Source: Todiramphus chloris collaris (taxonomy: Eukaryota; Chordata; Aves; Coraciiformes; Alcedinidae). From it: a stretch of DNA of 64,000 nucleotides. The notes beneath the pieces were generated by a model. The model was not told where the DNA came from. It saw only the letters and a list, made by a program, of their open reading frames with translations, and did not search any database. The translations under genes were made by a program, and so were the position numbers. The DNA lies in assembly GCA_025345505.1 (NCBI GenBank), contig JANVCC010000064.1:4511693-4575692 (forward strand). The letters are read 5' to 3'. Below are positions 39,801 to 54,800 of this stretch, in pieces. The stretch's first letter is position 1; each line of letters begins with the position of its first letter.

Positions 39801-42800
39801 CAGCAAACACCAACCCCAATAACACACACAGTCCAAAACCTACAAAGAAATACCTTCAAAAGCCAAAATCATACAACCTGAACACCTAATGGTAGTAAAA
39901 GGGAGACTCTTACCCTCAATATATATTACACAAGGATTATTTCATCTGAATGTGTGGTACTAGCCTCTGCTTCCCTATCTGGGAGTCCAATTCATAACAG
40001 TGAAAAATTCTCCCAGCCATAAATGTGTCTCTGCCATTTCTGTGTCTCTGCCACATAACGTTTCCCAATCCATGGAAAAGCCAAATCAAATAATAGCAAT
40101 TATTAAGAAATCATTACATAAAATTAATTAGTTAATGGAAACTATTTGAATTATTCAAGAAAGCCACTGTGTGAAAAAACAAGCAGCTTTGTTCCAACAA
40201 CTCAGCTCCCTGTTTAATTAAAATAAAACCTGATCAGTGAGAAGGCAATGTGTAACAGCTAGAGCTTGCTTACATATCACAAAATTATTTCTCCTATCAG
40301 ACAACACACTCCCCATGATTTATTGAGCCACCAGGCATCCAGGGCTATACACCATGCATTTCACCCTACTGAGTGTTAACTTTTCACTCTGGAGGACTTA
40401 AATAACTCCTCCTTTTTTTTTTCTAGTTCAGGAAAGTGGAGGAAAGCGTAAGGCAGATTGCTAGACATGCTTGAAAATGAGAGAAGTGACTGGAACCTAC
40501 TGCAGCTCGGTCCAAGAAGAACTGGTAAAACTCAAGGAAGACACGCCGAGTCTCTTTGGAGTTGGTCTGCTTGTACAAGTCTGTGTAAAGGTAGCACAGC
40601 TGTGGGAACAGGAGGGGAAGAAATTGATACTGTGAGAACTCTTCTAATGCTCCTAACTCCAGATTTTCTTTCAAATATTTCAAGTAATTCAGCAGTGCTG
40701 GATTGAAACTCTCTCTTCCTCCCTTCGGTCACCTAGATGGCTCAGGTAACACCAGCTAGGATGCCCAGTAAGCAGTGGAGAAGGGAAAGGAGGGGAGGTT
40801 GGGGCTGGGGGCAAGGGAGATCAGATCTTCCTCACAGACAACTAATCCCACCACCTTCGGGTGGAAAGAAATCTATCTTACCAATGCTGCAGGGTCAAAC
40901 TGGGACACCACGTGATGCAGCAGAACAGCCAGGTGAGCTGGGCGAGATTTCAGGAGCTCAATGCTTTGGAAACAGCTGCACTGCCCATTAATCTGTAGAG
41001 ACACACGGAAACTATTTGAATGATTCAGGAAAGCTACTGTGCAAAAAACCAAGAAGCTTTGTTCCAACAACTTATCTCCCCATTTGTTTCATTAAAATAA
41101 AAACTGGTCAATTCCAGAACCTTTCCAATGCCACCCTAACATCCCAGGAAAAGCTTACACTAGCAACACTTAAATATTCTCCTCAACACCAAGTGTAATA
41201 TAATGAAAGATAATTCAGAGCAAAGGACAGCTAAAATAACTCAGAATAAATATGTCAGAAGCCACGGCAGCTGTACTGCTTTCACAATAATGCGGAACTT
41301 AATAGAAACTCAAATAAGCCAATAAGGCAAATGAATTTCTAGGAAGCTTGAAGTTATGAGAAGAACTAACAGCAAGAATCAAAGATGGAATATTGTCAGA
41401 AACACCCCAAATGATTTTATTTGGCAGAAAGATCAATAGCAAGAATCACATTCTCCAATTCTTAATTCACCACAGCAGAACTACTCCACACAAACAAGTC
41501 ATGAAACACTTGTAGCTTAGGCACAGAGGAACAGAATTCTGGTCAAGCAGAAAAGAGAGGTGGTTGAAGCTAAAAGTCATTCCCACCTGCTCCTGTTCAG
41601 TGTCAAAGTCATCATCTTCTGCTCCAATGATCTGAGGCCCCACTCGGGATAAAGGGCTTCCAACACTGGACTGGGAATCCTGAAGTTAAGTTTGGGAGTG
41701 AGGGAAGAGAAGGGCAGGAAGAAAAGCACAGTGCTATTACTCTCTCAGCACAGTAAACCTTTAGCAGGTTAGAGATATCACTGTCATATTTATTCTTCTT
41801 CTCTGAACTCAGTGGAAACCCATGTGTCTTTACTCAACCTTGTCCAGGTTTGCAGCTGCATCATCTCCTTAGAAATGCTTCTCCCAAGCTGCCAGCGTTC
41901 AGAAACATTAAACCAGATGATTCAAACCCAAGTGCATCATCTACAGATAGAAGCACGCTAAGCATGTGCCATATTTTCATCACTGCGATGACAAACGCCA
42001 TCTTAGCACAAACGGCGAAACAGGACCTTAGAAGTCAAGCAGATGAGGGGAAGAATCCTTAAACCCTTTAGAAGTTGTTCTAAGGAAGAAAAGAATGCCT
42101 TCTGATAGGTCTGCACTTTCTGCTGTGTTCCACTTTTACCTGATCTTGAGGCCATCCCTAATAATGGCAGCCTTGCAAAGACTGTTTCACTTACTGCTGT
42201 CCTCAAGGAAAAAAAATACACATACAGCTGCTCTACCTATTTTAGGTCCAGCTGTTTTACTGCTGATTATGTATTTCTCACCTCTAAATGAGCCTGCTCT
42301 TACGCTTCATAAACATTTACTCAGCTAATTAACTTTACCTGCACCGCTTTAATTGCATTTTATTTTCTGAAGCGAAGTTTATGCATGCTCTGTCTATAAA
42401 CTGGGGTAAACCAGCGAAGATTTTAATGGGCCCATTACGAGAGAGGAGATGCTGTCGTGACACTGCATGTTTTCTACTCACAGTGTCTTGAACCTCAGCC
42501 TTTTCTGGGCTCTCGTCCGGATAAATCCGCTCCTTCAAGCCACTGCGAGGGCTCTGGGAAAGAAGGAAGGTCAGTTCTGGTAAGTACCAGCAACTCCAGG
42601 AAAACAAGAACTGCACAGTAAGTTTTTCAGTCACAATAACCCAAACTTCTCCTTTCTCACAGAGTAAGCTGTTCAACAATGACCAAATACCATACCGACA
42701 GGATTAAGTTCAGTAGGAAGATAGGTATGAATTTTGTTCCCCATTTGTTCTATACAGACATGAGTGATTCTTGTTTGAGAAGGAATGCTTTAACATAGAG

Positions 42801-45800
42801 TCATGTATGTTCATATTTTGGAGGTGTATCTGACCCACCTCCCTTTCACTTCCACCTCCTAGTGCAAACTTAGCTCTCTCATCCTGAAGTAAAAGAAAAA
42901 GCTTAGGCTAGAACCCAAGTACAGAGTCTCAATTCCTATCATACTCTTAAAAGATGACCTAACTGCCATCTCTGTGTGCTGAGTAAGATGCTGGCATCCA
43001 TCTATCTTTGGCTGGTTACAGGGATTTTGCCAGGGAAAGCTATTCCTGGATAAAACCCCAAATCCGACACTTTTTTTCCCAGTAGCTATTGGAATTCCAG
43101 TACACTATGCTTCCACAAGGAAGTATTTTTGGTATGTACTGAGAAGCCCATTTGAGTAATAAATATACAGCATTACTGAGACTACATGTATCTGGTACAC
43201 AGGACAAAGCCAACAAAGAATCTACACGTGAAAAACAAATCCAGAAAGCATGGAAGCAGAGGTCAAGACTCACATCAGCAATGTCACTGTTCGGTCGGGA
43301 GGGGCTGTCACCACTGTAATCCAGTTTGCTCACACAGTCCCCACTCTCTGCCTCTGCTTCACTGATCTGCAGCGATTCCGCCACAGACCTGGAGGACAAG
43401 ACTCCATCCTAAAAAGATAAAGTGAGTTTGGAGACAGCCCAGAGAAAGCAGAATATTTCAAGAGGTAATCCTGAAATGTGAGCTGTTTAAAAACCTACTT
43501 AGTTCATGTTATTTATAAAACTATCTTCATGTACCTAGGAAAGGCTGCATGCTTTTCTAAGGGAAGACAACAGAAAAGCACATCAAGTTTTCAGGACTTA
43601 CAACAACAGAGGCAGAGGAAAAATAATACCACCTGCTCTTCCCCCCCACAAAGCAAAAGCAACAGTGTTTTAGGCTTCCAGTTATTCACTCGCCACTGTA
43701 AGAAAGACTTCACACATCTCTTTTAAGTTGTAGTGACTAACAAACACTCGGCAGTTGCTCTTAGTGGTTTTTGTCCAGAGATGATTTGAAAGTCCCCTGC
43801 AAAGCCTGTTTTGTGCTGACTGACATCGACGGTCCTGCCTGACAGCCTCCCCAGGACTCAACTCTAGAGGGTGCAGTTTGCCTTCTACAAGCGCTGCAGA
43901 GCCTGGCAGGGAACTCCTGCTTGCCCAGAACATCATCATCTCCCTGATGTTCAGCCAGAACAAAGCAGAGAGAAGCCTGACACATTCTGTTACCTGAGTA
44001 CAGCCCGTGGCTTTGGACAACTGCTCTTGAAGCTGAGGAATGTGCTTCTTGGTCTCCTGTATCTCTTTGAGCAGCCGTGTGGTGGGTGATCGGCCATACT
44101 CTTCTTGGAGAGACTGAAAAATCATTTCAAGAGCTTACACTCAGTATCTCTTTTATATCAAAGCTTAGAACCTACTACTAGTGTTCATTCCATTTACACA
44201 TTTTTCAATAATAAAGAGCACATGTGCAGGCCTACCAAGTACATGCTACAGAATATCCATTTTATATAGCTCTCCTTTCTCTCCTGGGCCATAGGAAAGT
44301 AACTGCATTCTAAAGACTTATTCTAACCTCTCAGTAAGAGTCAAAGACACTTAGTTGGCCAAGGATTAGATCAGACTGGTGGACACATACATTTCCACTT
44401 CAGAAAGCTCCCAAAACTTTTCTTACCCTGTCAAGGATTAAAAACTCAAGAGCTGATCAGTAAGAGTGACTAGATCCCTGGTGTTAGGCTGCTAAATAGA
44501 AAAGCTCAGCTGAAATACAAGGTACGCAGAGGAATGCTGAAGATGCTGCAGGAGGTGATTGAACAACCCATCTCTGTGTTTGCATTATACTTTGCTCCAC
44601 CCCTCTCAAACTCAGCCAGCTCCAGTACCTGCAGCCGCTCCTGCTCCTTCTGTAGCATCTTTCTCAGTATCTCCACCTTCTGGTTGTGGACAATATTATT
44701 TTCCTCCTAGAAAATACAGAGAGATTAAGGGTTGGGTTTTTCTGGTGGAGCTGGCAAGAAGGGTAAGGAAAATGGATATGCCCAATTTTTATACACTTCT
44801 AAAACTGGGCTCTGAAAAGCCTTACAAAAAGCAATTCAAGTTTCTAAACCCTGGCCTGTGCATTCTTTCCTACTTTTCATCATAGATATCAACATTTTTA
44901 AAAATAAGTAAATAGAAATAGAGAGACCATAAGTGTTTGCTTGCTTTCCCTACTCCATGCACACCTTACAATCCTCTTTTTAACAGATGTTACAGCACGA
45001 CTGGCTTGGACCAGGCAATGTACAAACTCACATCGTGCACACGGCAGCGTCATCTCAAACACAACCTGTAAATAACCCCTCAGCTCTATTTGTATTACAT
45101 CAGATAGGACTGGATATTTTTTATGGCAAAATGTTTTCCCCCACCCCATGTGATTAAACGCCCACTGGGCAGCAAGAAGAATATTCCAATTCCAACTTGT
45201 GATTTGCACAAGAATTGCAAAACAATTCAAGAAAACAAAACAAAACGCCACCACAAAACAAAAGATGACAACATTTCTTGGAAGAAGAGCTTTACATCTT
45301 ACCCCGACAAGCACTGGGCTAGTAATCCTCTCCGCGCTTCCCGAGGTGCCAGGCGAATGGGGAGATGTCATGATGGGAGACATATGCCCAAACGCTGCCA
45401 GATCCACCTCAGACTCAGCCAGCGGTATCTGGGGCGACCCCGGTGGGCGCCCCTGAACAGTGAGAGCTACATAGGAACCCGCTGCAGGGAGAACAAGAAC
45501 AAGCCACATTTCAGACACACTTGCAGGCTTCTATGGCTGCTGCTCCTCTCGTTGCCATTCTGCCCTAGAGACAAAGCTCGACGCCGTTCTTCACCCATTT
45601 GTCTCTCAAACCAGGGAACCCGAGAGCACTGTCAGCTGTCCTGAGGAGCTCTGTTTCCATTTTACCAAGACCTTTCATGGTCATTGGCCATTATAAAAGG
45701 ACACAATCCAATCTCTAGTCTATCAGGTTACAATCACCAGGTTGCATTTACAGTACACATATGTTCATGCCACAAAAGCAGCCGTGCTAGGGTAGAAGGA

Positions 45801-48800
45801 ACCACTACCACACCTCTTTCCTCGTATGAAAAAGCCAAAGAACACACTTCCTCTAGAAACACCAGTACTTTACAAGCATCAGAGAGTAACCTACATTAAG
45901 AGTGCCTAAATAGCTATGGTGTTTAAGGTGGAATCGAAAGACAGGAAGATGTACAGGCAAGGTTTGATGGTAGCTTTGAACATCAAGCTAAGGAGTATCT
46001 CCAGAAACATGTATCAGATGTCAAAACTACCTTAGATTCACTTCACTGACTCACACACACCCTTTATCTCTCAGCACTGGGCATGGTTAGACCTCATCCT
46101 TGTCACTTGACAGCCGAATTGGTCATTGGTGCTTTAAAATTATGCCTTTCATGCTTTAAAGGAGCACAGGGACAAGAATAGTAACCTGCCCTTACTTACA
46201 CTTGATCAGCTTTACCACCTCCAAATGGTTTGAGTGTGTTACAAGAGTGCCATTCACCTGGGGGGCAGGGAGGAAGAGAAAGTTCACAGTGGTTAGTTAC
46301 TGCTTTCCACCCAAAGGTACCCGCACACTACACAAGAAACACAGAATGAGGAAAAATACTTTATTTTCCCCCATCTCCATTAGTGTGCTTTTCAGGACAC
46401 TAACAGAGAAACAATTTATTCTTCTACCAGTTTATCTCAGTGAGCAGAGCTCTGCAAAAAGGAAACTACACACGCATCCCAAAAAAAACCCAAGCAAACA
46501 AAAAAGCAATCCACCTCTGACTGGGCAGAAAACAAATTAGGGTAGCTAATTTAATTCATTAATTTAAATGCCTAGGGGAATTCCCAGCTCCTTCTGTGTC
46601 AGTAGCACAACCACCATTTTACAGCAACAGTTTAGATAAGCTTTTACTGACTTGATTTCGTAGTAGTTTGGGACTAAGAAGACAGATCTGAATGCAGTTG
46701 GGGGAAAACAAAAATAATCCAAGGAGACAATTTATTTACAGGCAGTTATTAACAACTCTCTGTTCCTCCTCTCCCCTGCTACTTCTGGTTTTATTTTGTG
46801 TGCGATACTTGAACTTCGTAGGCTGCTGAACTCACTCAAGAGTTCTGAAATGAAAGTCACATCCACAGCAAAACTAACATTCAGTGTTGGGCTTTCAGTG
46901 GTTACTGTTTGGTATTCCCAGAACACCAAAATTTAGACCTTTCCTCTATCCCACAGGCAAAAGCAAACACCACAGCAGACGTACCAAAGACATTCTTTCA
47001 GGGAAAGAGATCATTTAATCCAAAGGATCCCTTTCTCTTGCCCTTACCTTGATAATTCTGTCACCCGTTTGCACTCCAGCCCGCATGGCTGCTCCATCTA
47101 GAGAGGCAAGAGATCATTTTGTTCCAATTTCCACAGACGTCCCAAGCAAAAATCGTTTAAACGCTGCTGTAGCCCCACGCAAAGCTACTTCCTGCTCACA
47201 CCCAAACTTCCTCTGTCTCTTATCAGGTTAAAATCTCTACTAGAGCAGTTCTGTTCTCATGTTGCAGTAGATACACCAAGCCACAGCCCCACCACGTTTC
47301 AAGGAGTCATTTCCTTCCTCTCAGATGCACGAGGTCAGTTCCCAAACACATCGGATCACTGCATCCCACTAGTGACCCTCTCTGGCCTCGCACATCCTAC
47401 GGGCATCCCACCCGTGAGCAAGGCACGTGTGGTTTTCTCCTGCAGCCCACGTTCCCTTGACTCCGTGAAACCCCCCAGGCTGCTCTCTGGCCGGCCCATT
47501 TAGCAAGCCTGCTTACCTTCTTTGACGGACTGCACGAAGACTGGATTGTCTCCGCTGACTGTCAGCCCAAAGCCGTTCTCGTCCCGTTGGATAACAACGC
47601 AGCGCTGAACGAGACCTGCATAACAAAGGTGGGGAACAGGCAGAAGAAAGAGAAGAGGAGAAATACAAAGAGACACAAGCTAGGCATCAGTCCAAAACCT
47701 TATCCTTCTAGATAATCACAGAGCACTGAAAGAAACTGGTACAATACAAGAGAGGGAAGACTCTACGAGAGACAGAAACAGGGCATCAGTCCAGGAACAG
47801 ATAGGAATGTCAAGACAGGTCAAGCTTATTGCTTCAGTTACACAAAACAAAGATATAACAGCAGAGATGCAGACAGCTCTGGCACATCAGACACAACTTG
47901 AGGTAAAGGCAGCTTTTAAAAAGGAGCAGCTATGTACACGAACCAATGAGCACAATTTCCCTTTGTCTGTATTCATAGCTCTTCAAAGTACAGCAGAGGG
48001 CTGTCACATTCCAGTACCCATCAAAAACACCCAACAACTTTCACAATCTACTCTAAGAAGTAAGTCACGAATCTCTCGGACTAACATCAGCAGGTTGGCC
48101 TAAACCAAGATTTAGCATGAAAAGGTTTCCCAGTTCTCAGCAAAACTCTCATCTCAGGGCACCTTCTGTTCCAGATGAGAGTATCGCAGAGCCAGAACAG
48201 CAGCAGGAGAGAAGTACAAGCCAAACTTACTACACTGAACAAGACTTCTGAAATCAAGACCGTGCTTCCCACTGAAGTACACAGGCAAAAATCCCAAGAG
48301 AAGGGAGGTTGAACCTGCTCCTCCTTTAACTTGCTGTGTGACATCAAGGTTTTGTCCCAGCACGACTGCCTTTTCTAGAACAACTTTTAAGGAATAAATT
48401 GTAAGAGAGCGTGGAGTCACAGCCCTGTCTTTACTCTTGCACCACTGCAGCCCCTCTCCCACTTCTCCAGAGCAGCTCCTGATGGAAAGGAGGAGCCCCA
48501 GGGGAAAGCAGTCTGCCCAGTGAGCCCTGTTCTCCTCCAGCCTGGAATATATGGAAATGGCTGTGGGAGTGGTGGAAAAGGTTGCATTCCAGCACTTCTG
48601 CAGCAGCCTGGTCACTGTTAGCACAGCCCAGCAGCTCCCTTTCTGCTGAGAAAGTAAAAGCAAATCACGACACAGGCAGCAGCCTGCAGTAAGCTGAGGG
48701 GATGGAGGCAAGGTGAAAGCAGCCAGGAGGGAAAAACCCCACCACCTTTCAGACCCTCTTTATACAGTCAAGTGAAAGAACATGCCTCTCCCTTTGGTAC

Positions 48801-51800
48801 CTCCCATTTTTCTATATGGCCAAGCTTCTTTAAGACTCACTTCACAAGAATGATGCCCCAGGGTGGGGTGTGGGAAAGAGAACATATGCTGTTTCATAAA
48901 AACAGCTCGTTTTAAACCCTGCTGCCAGACCTACAGGTTTTATGAGTAAGACACTAAAGTAATCTTTTGACTCATAAGAAGTGCCCTTGTTTAAAGGCAC
49001 AGTATAGCCCTGTGTACTTGCTGCCCTACCACTGAATTTCTTTCTTTTCCAGAACCAACAGCCCTTGGATCTACTGATAAGCTTTCTCCTCACATGAACC
49101 TGATGGCAAAGCAGTGGCAATGCAGTAGGACCTTACAGAGCAGAACTGAAGCTTTAATGTTAAACTGTTCTACGTAACAAGTCTCAATTTCACCCGCCTC
49201 CACCTTTTAAATTTAGAATGGGGAGGCAACTGAAATCAGGACAACTTGAACTCAACACAATCCACGACTGCTTTTCCCCTGCCTTTGCTCCCTTCAGACA
49301 AGAAGCAGGCACTTCACCTTTGTCCTAACACGATGTAAAAGGCTGGAGTGAGGTCTACAGAGGCTGACTGGGAGATGCTGTGCTTGATGAAGATACACAA
49401 CAGCTTTTAATGAAGATGCTAATGAAGTTATCTGGAAGTTTTCTGAAGATAACACACTTACCTGCAGAACTAGATCAGCGTTGATAGCACTCCCTGTCTG
49501 AGCCAGGTAGATTAAAAAGAGCAACCTACAAGTGCTCTCTTCTTGGGAGGAAAAATGAGCAAAGAACATTCCCCCCCCCAGTCTGTCATCTGCTCACTTT
49601 TGTTCTTTAAGTAAAATACAGAAAATTTGAAATGTGCTCAGTGGTGGAATTTTAAGACCAGAGCAGCAATGTTTTCACAACCCACGTCTTGTACCTTGAA
49701 CAGATCAGACACTGGGGAACGGGCTGAAAGGAAAGCCACAAACCACTGAGAGCCCAGCGACACGCAACGTGAAGCGTTCAGGAGCTGTTACTGTCGTGCC
49801 TGGACATCACGAGTACATACAGGAACTCTCAGAGTAAATTCCTAAACTAAACCAACTTCACCCACTTTAATTAAAGTCTCTGAGTTTTGGGCAGCCCTGA
49901 AGAATCCACATTTTTCCCTTTCCTTTTCCAATTCTTCGCATTCCCTGTGTGGAAATCCTGACTCATTCATTTTGGAATATCCTACCATGATATTTCACTG
50001 TCTCCAGCTGAAGCTTAGTAAACATTAAAAAGGTCAACAGAACTCATCGTTGATAGTGCTCAAAACCAAATCTTATTCTCACATTTGCTTTCACATGGCA
50101 GGATCTTCACAGCGTGAAATAAGGAGCCGTCACTGTAACTGTGCTTTTAATACACAAAATCAGACAGGGTCACAGCGTGAGTGGATTTATACAATTCTGT
50201 GGAGAAAAAAATAGATCTTCAAGATCCTTTTTCACTCCCATGCCTATTGTAACTCCCCAAACTCACCGGTATAGCCTCAAGCCAGGAGTGCAGTAAAGCA
50301 GCTAACGGTGGGCTGCAGTTCAAGGGGTTGAAGATCAGAAATGAAAGCAGTCAGAAATAACCAAACAAACAACAAAAACAAAACTTGCAAGAGAAGTGAA
50401 GTGGATCAGCTCCTCAGTAGGTGGCACTGTTCCCTCTGAGACAATGTGCTCAGCTCTCCAGCCCCCTTACAAGGCTGCCTCTGGGATAGCAAGGGGAGAA
50501 GTCTGAACTTCTCAAGGTCACTGACACACCATGGTAAAAATGACCCTCTCCAGCAGACTTGCCAGGTACGTTTTGATTGTCCAAGAGCTTCTCTAGTAAG
50601 GAGATAGCTTACCTTCTTCTCATCTACACATCCTAAGTATTTTGGGAGTTATTCCATGAAATGGGAAATTCAATTTCCCTAGCAGCAGGCAACAAATAGA
50701 GCAGGGGTTCCTTCTGAAAACCTGACTCTCTAGAGAGAATGGGGACATGATTTTCATCTCCCTTAAGACAACGTAGCTTTTCCTCTGATCAAACTGTGTG
50801 GGACATGGCATGGGAAGAGACTTGTGAACTATAACCTCCCTGGAGGCATGAGGCCACAATGGGAAAATGGAATTTAATGCAGCGATTTGAAGTGAATCAT
50901 TCAATAAACAAGAAGAAGCTCCTTGGGGTTTTGAGAACGTCCAAACGTTCCACGTCATTTGGGAAGCTTTACTTCTATAAAATATTTTCAGAAACCCCGC
51001 TCCACAAAACAAATAAAGCCATCAACTTTTACCAAGATGCTTTCTCACAGGGTGAAATGCAGAATTTCACTTGGTTATTACTACGATCTTCATACCTAGT
51101 GCCACATTAGCAGCATTCTTCAGGTTCTTCTGGGAACCTGGTAACAGAACTCAGGTCAAGTCAGTGCAACAGTGACTGAAATCAAGGCAGGGTACAGTAT
51201 CTGGATGAAGCTGTCAATACCACTGAATACCACTCACGAAACAAGGCTAGGAAACCTTTCTAGAAAATAAAAAGAACCCTGTATTTTAACCATGATAAAC
51301 AGGACTAGCTGCTCCCATGGCAACAATACATTCAGCCCCTGTGGTCGAGTGCCCCTTGCACTGGCTGCTGTTTCTGGCTATTATCAGGGTAGTGATGAGG
51401 GGCTCCCAAGAGGCCTTTCCAGAGACTGGAAAAATGGTGGCCACAACAAAGACACGAGGCTGGCAAGGGCTGCAAGCAAGAAAAACAGGAAGAGTAAGTT
51501 CGATTTGGAAACATCTCCATGGGGGTAAAATCCGGGGCTACACAAGGAGAAGATTTCCAGCCTTACCCCAAGGTGTGAGTATGTGCAGGAGCATCTACAC
51601 AGTCCAGGCTAATACCTGGGCCAGGAACTGATCATCACTGAACAGAAAGGAAGGTATCTCTGGAGAGCAACCAAATCATGGGGAAAAGGGAGAAGTGACT
51701 GATAGCATTTAGCACCTGGAAAGCTAACTGCAATTTTAAGTTCATTTAAGAGACAAGAATTCTACTTCAGGAAACAGGTATCAAGCATTGTGGGAGGTTA

Positions 51801-54800
51801 TGGCACTCATTAGTAAGCTACAGCATAGCTGAAGCTGAACTCCGTCTCTCTCCCCAGCATCTAAATTTTGTGGAATACACAGATATGAGATAATTGGATT
51901 TATGGAAGAAAATATTGCACTCTAAGTTTCATGTCATTATAAATCAAGCTCTGCATATTAGAAAACATTCCCTAGCTAACCACTCTGCCTCCCCCACCCC
52001 CCAAGCCACTCATACACTTCAAGAAACTCTCGTCTCTTGCTCCTGAATTAAGAATTTGAAGAGGTAAGAGCAAACACACAGCAGCCACACCTCCTTTTCC
52101 CACTGTCACTCAAGGCTTTTCTGTTACTCCCTTTCCAATGGCCAGACAAAGCCAGAGCCAGCTGGTATCCAGTCACCAGCCAGCCAAATATCAGTTCAGG
52201 ATCTCTACTTGGGAGTTTTTAAATAGTTTGGTCCCATCCAAAGCAAACAGCGGGCTTCTCTACACATACCACAGAACCTGAGAAAAGCAGAGGGGAGAGA
52301 CAAAAGGCAGGGCAAGGCCCAACACAGCAAAGGCCACTGGAAAGGAAGGATGAGTGGAAACTGCTCCCAGAGATACTGGGCATGGGGAGAGCATCTGCAG
52401 GAAGCTTTGGGGGAAGTAAAGGCTTACGTTAGGAAGTCGTGTTTCTTTCTGCGATACATGAAAAACCAGGACACTGCACAGACAGAGGGAGAAGTATAAA
52501 CACAGATACATTCCATCCAGCATACCAAATGTTTCCTGTAATTAACCTACAGGAGTTTGACAGCACCTCCAGTATATTATGGGTAAGCAGCACTAGGCAG
52601 AAAAATAATGCAGGTTCAGGACAGGGTTCCAGACAACCTGACTGCACTGTCACTACCCAGCATCTACCCTGGCAAGGGGAAGAACTGCTCAAGGCTTCCA
52701 GGCAAATTCATGAGAGCCACCATTCCAAAAGCAGACCATTTCCCTGCTCATTGTCTCCGAGCATGGGAAGAAGACACACAAGCTGCAGCCAGCCAGGTCT
52801 CCCTGAGACAGGTTTCCAGCTCTACTGAAGCAAATCAAGCTGCTCGCGAAGCCTGCTGATGCTTTCTGAGGAACTGTCTCACAGCCCTGAGGAGCACAAC
52901 TGTCATATTACTGTATTTATTAAAGAAAAAAGTGTGTAATTCAAAACTCCAGGTAAAGTTAAGTGATCTCATCTTCACAGAAGGAACAGATCACACCTAA
53001 ACTGCACCAACCGAAGGGCTTTTGCTACCATGCTTCTCTGGGTTTAGAAGGAACTCTTCAGGTTAGGCATTTTTTGGGTTTGTGTGGGTTTCTTGGGTTT
53101 CATTTCTCAACATTCCTTAGAACCAGAGCTATGACAACATCACTTCTTATTACATAGGTGGGTTAAGCAGCTGGATCACAGCCATTAGCACCTGGCAGTT
53201 TTGTTCTAGTGGAATGATAAAGCTGATACTGGGAGACTTACTGCATCTGTCCAAAAGCCCGCAGCAGGTTATGCAGCAAGCAACTTTCCCAACAGAGACA
53301 GATCAGAAAGTATCACAGACTGTTTTAAATAGCAAGAAAAAGAACAGGAAAAGGGGAAAAAAACTCTAAAGAAAAAAAAATATGGTAACCCATGGCTGGA
53401 GTTAAGACAGAGCTGGCCACGCACAGTTAGGAACATGAAATGTAGCAGCACTAGCCAGATTCAGCCTCGGTCCAGGGGTCTTAAGAAGCTGGTAGCATTC
53501 AAAAGACCACTCATCAACTTGTGAAAACTTACTCGTTTCTGGTTTCTATGACTGGAAGTATCTCTAGAGATCAGAAATTCAACAAGTCTTCAGCATCAAG
53601 AGAGTGTCACAGCCTGAAGACCGATGCAATGGAGCGCGGGGCTACTCCTGTCCCGAACAGTTACACACCAGTTTGTTCCAGTCTACAAGCCCACAATACC
53701 ACAGTAACACACAACAATACGGGGCTGCCAGGGAAGTTAACTCCCTCCTCAGAACAAAGAATGGTGGACTTCATATTCTTGCATTTTCTGAAATTATTAT
53801 CAGATAAATTTTTCCACTTCTGCGAAACATGAAAAGGAACTGACACAAGATCCTCTATAAATAATACAAAAATAGGAATTGCTGGCTCATCCAGATTAAC
53901 CTCCACAGTTGGAGCAAGACACAGACCTTCCTGTAACCACAAAAGCTCTCCTGGAGTCCAGCAAGGGCTGCGTCCTCACACAATGCCAAAAATACTCAGT
54001 GGCACAAGATCTCCAGGAAGGGCAGCCCCAGCCAGTCTTCCCAACTACCGGCAGGTAGCAGGAGATCCAGGTGACAGCCTGTGCTTGCCAGGTACAGGTT
54101 AGTTTCCAGCCACTACAAAAACTACAAGCTGATAGCGACATTTAAACCCAGGTTCCCAGTCCCTGCTGCAGAGCCAACCATGCGGATCGTGGAAAGGATA
54201 AAAGCCTGGGGTGCACAGACAGAAAGCACGGAGCAGACTGCGGAGGGGCAAGGCTGCAGCGGCTGCTTTCGCTTACCATACGTCTCGGATCTACTCTCCT
54301 CCGAACTAGACTTTGTCTTCTTGGAGGAGCTATCTGCACGAGAGCAGGAGAAAAGGAGAGAGAGATATAGAAAATATGGAGACCAAACATGAGAAAAAAA
54401 AAAAAAACAAACCAACAAACAAACTTCATGAAAAACATAGACTGATTTATTAGGTTAAATCGTGCAAAACACAAATAGGATGCGAACAAAACATAGATGA
54501 AACACTTGGAATAAGGGGTGAATAATACAAGCATGAAGACACAGGTAACACCACAAAGAATCTATCACAGAGCCTAAGACACAGTAAAAGAAGTTCTCTG
54601 CAATGAACTACAGAAAGTATTCGGGGTAAATAACAGTCCAAGCACAGGGACTCTGGTAATGTTTATCTCCAGAGTAAGTAATCGACAAATAGGCAAAGTA
54701 GTTCAGCATTCTGATTTCACCCCTTAAAAGGAGAAGAATTTTCTGAAAGCTGCAGTAAAGAGTTTAGCTGTCAGACCAGGTCACAAGCATTGTACAGTGG

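Noticed and set aside
40236..41877. Larger tandem duplication covering exons 14 and 15
   Set aside because: Similarity between the two copies stops after about 100 bases and no second copy of either exon is visible.
44898..45518. 206-codon minus-strand frame read as a single protein
   Set aside because: It only overlaps exon 8 of ARHGEF12; the remainder is read-through into both introns past clear GT and AG sites.
48154..48711. 185-codon minus-strand frame in intron 4
   Set aside because: No recognisable domain, no conserved flanking splice sites in a fitting phase, and the protein joins exon 4 to exon 5 without missing residues.
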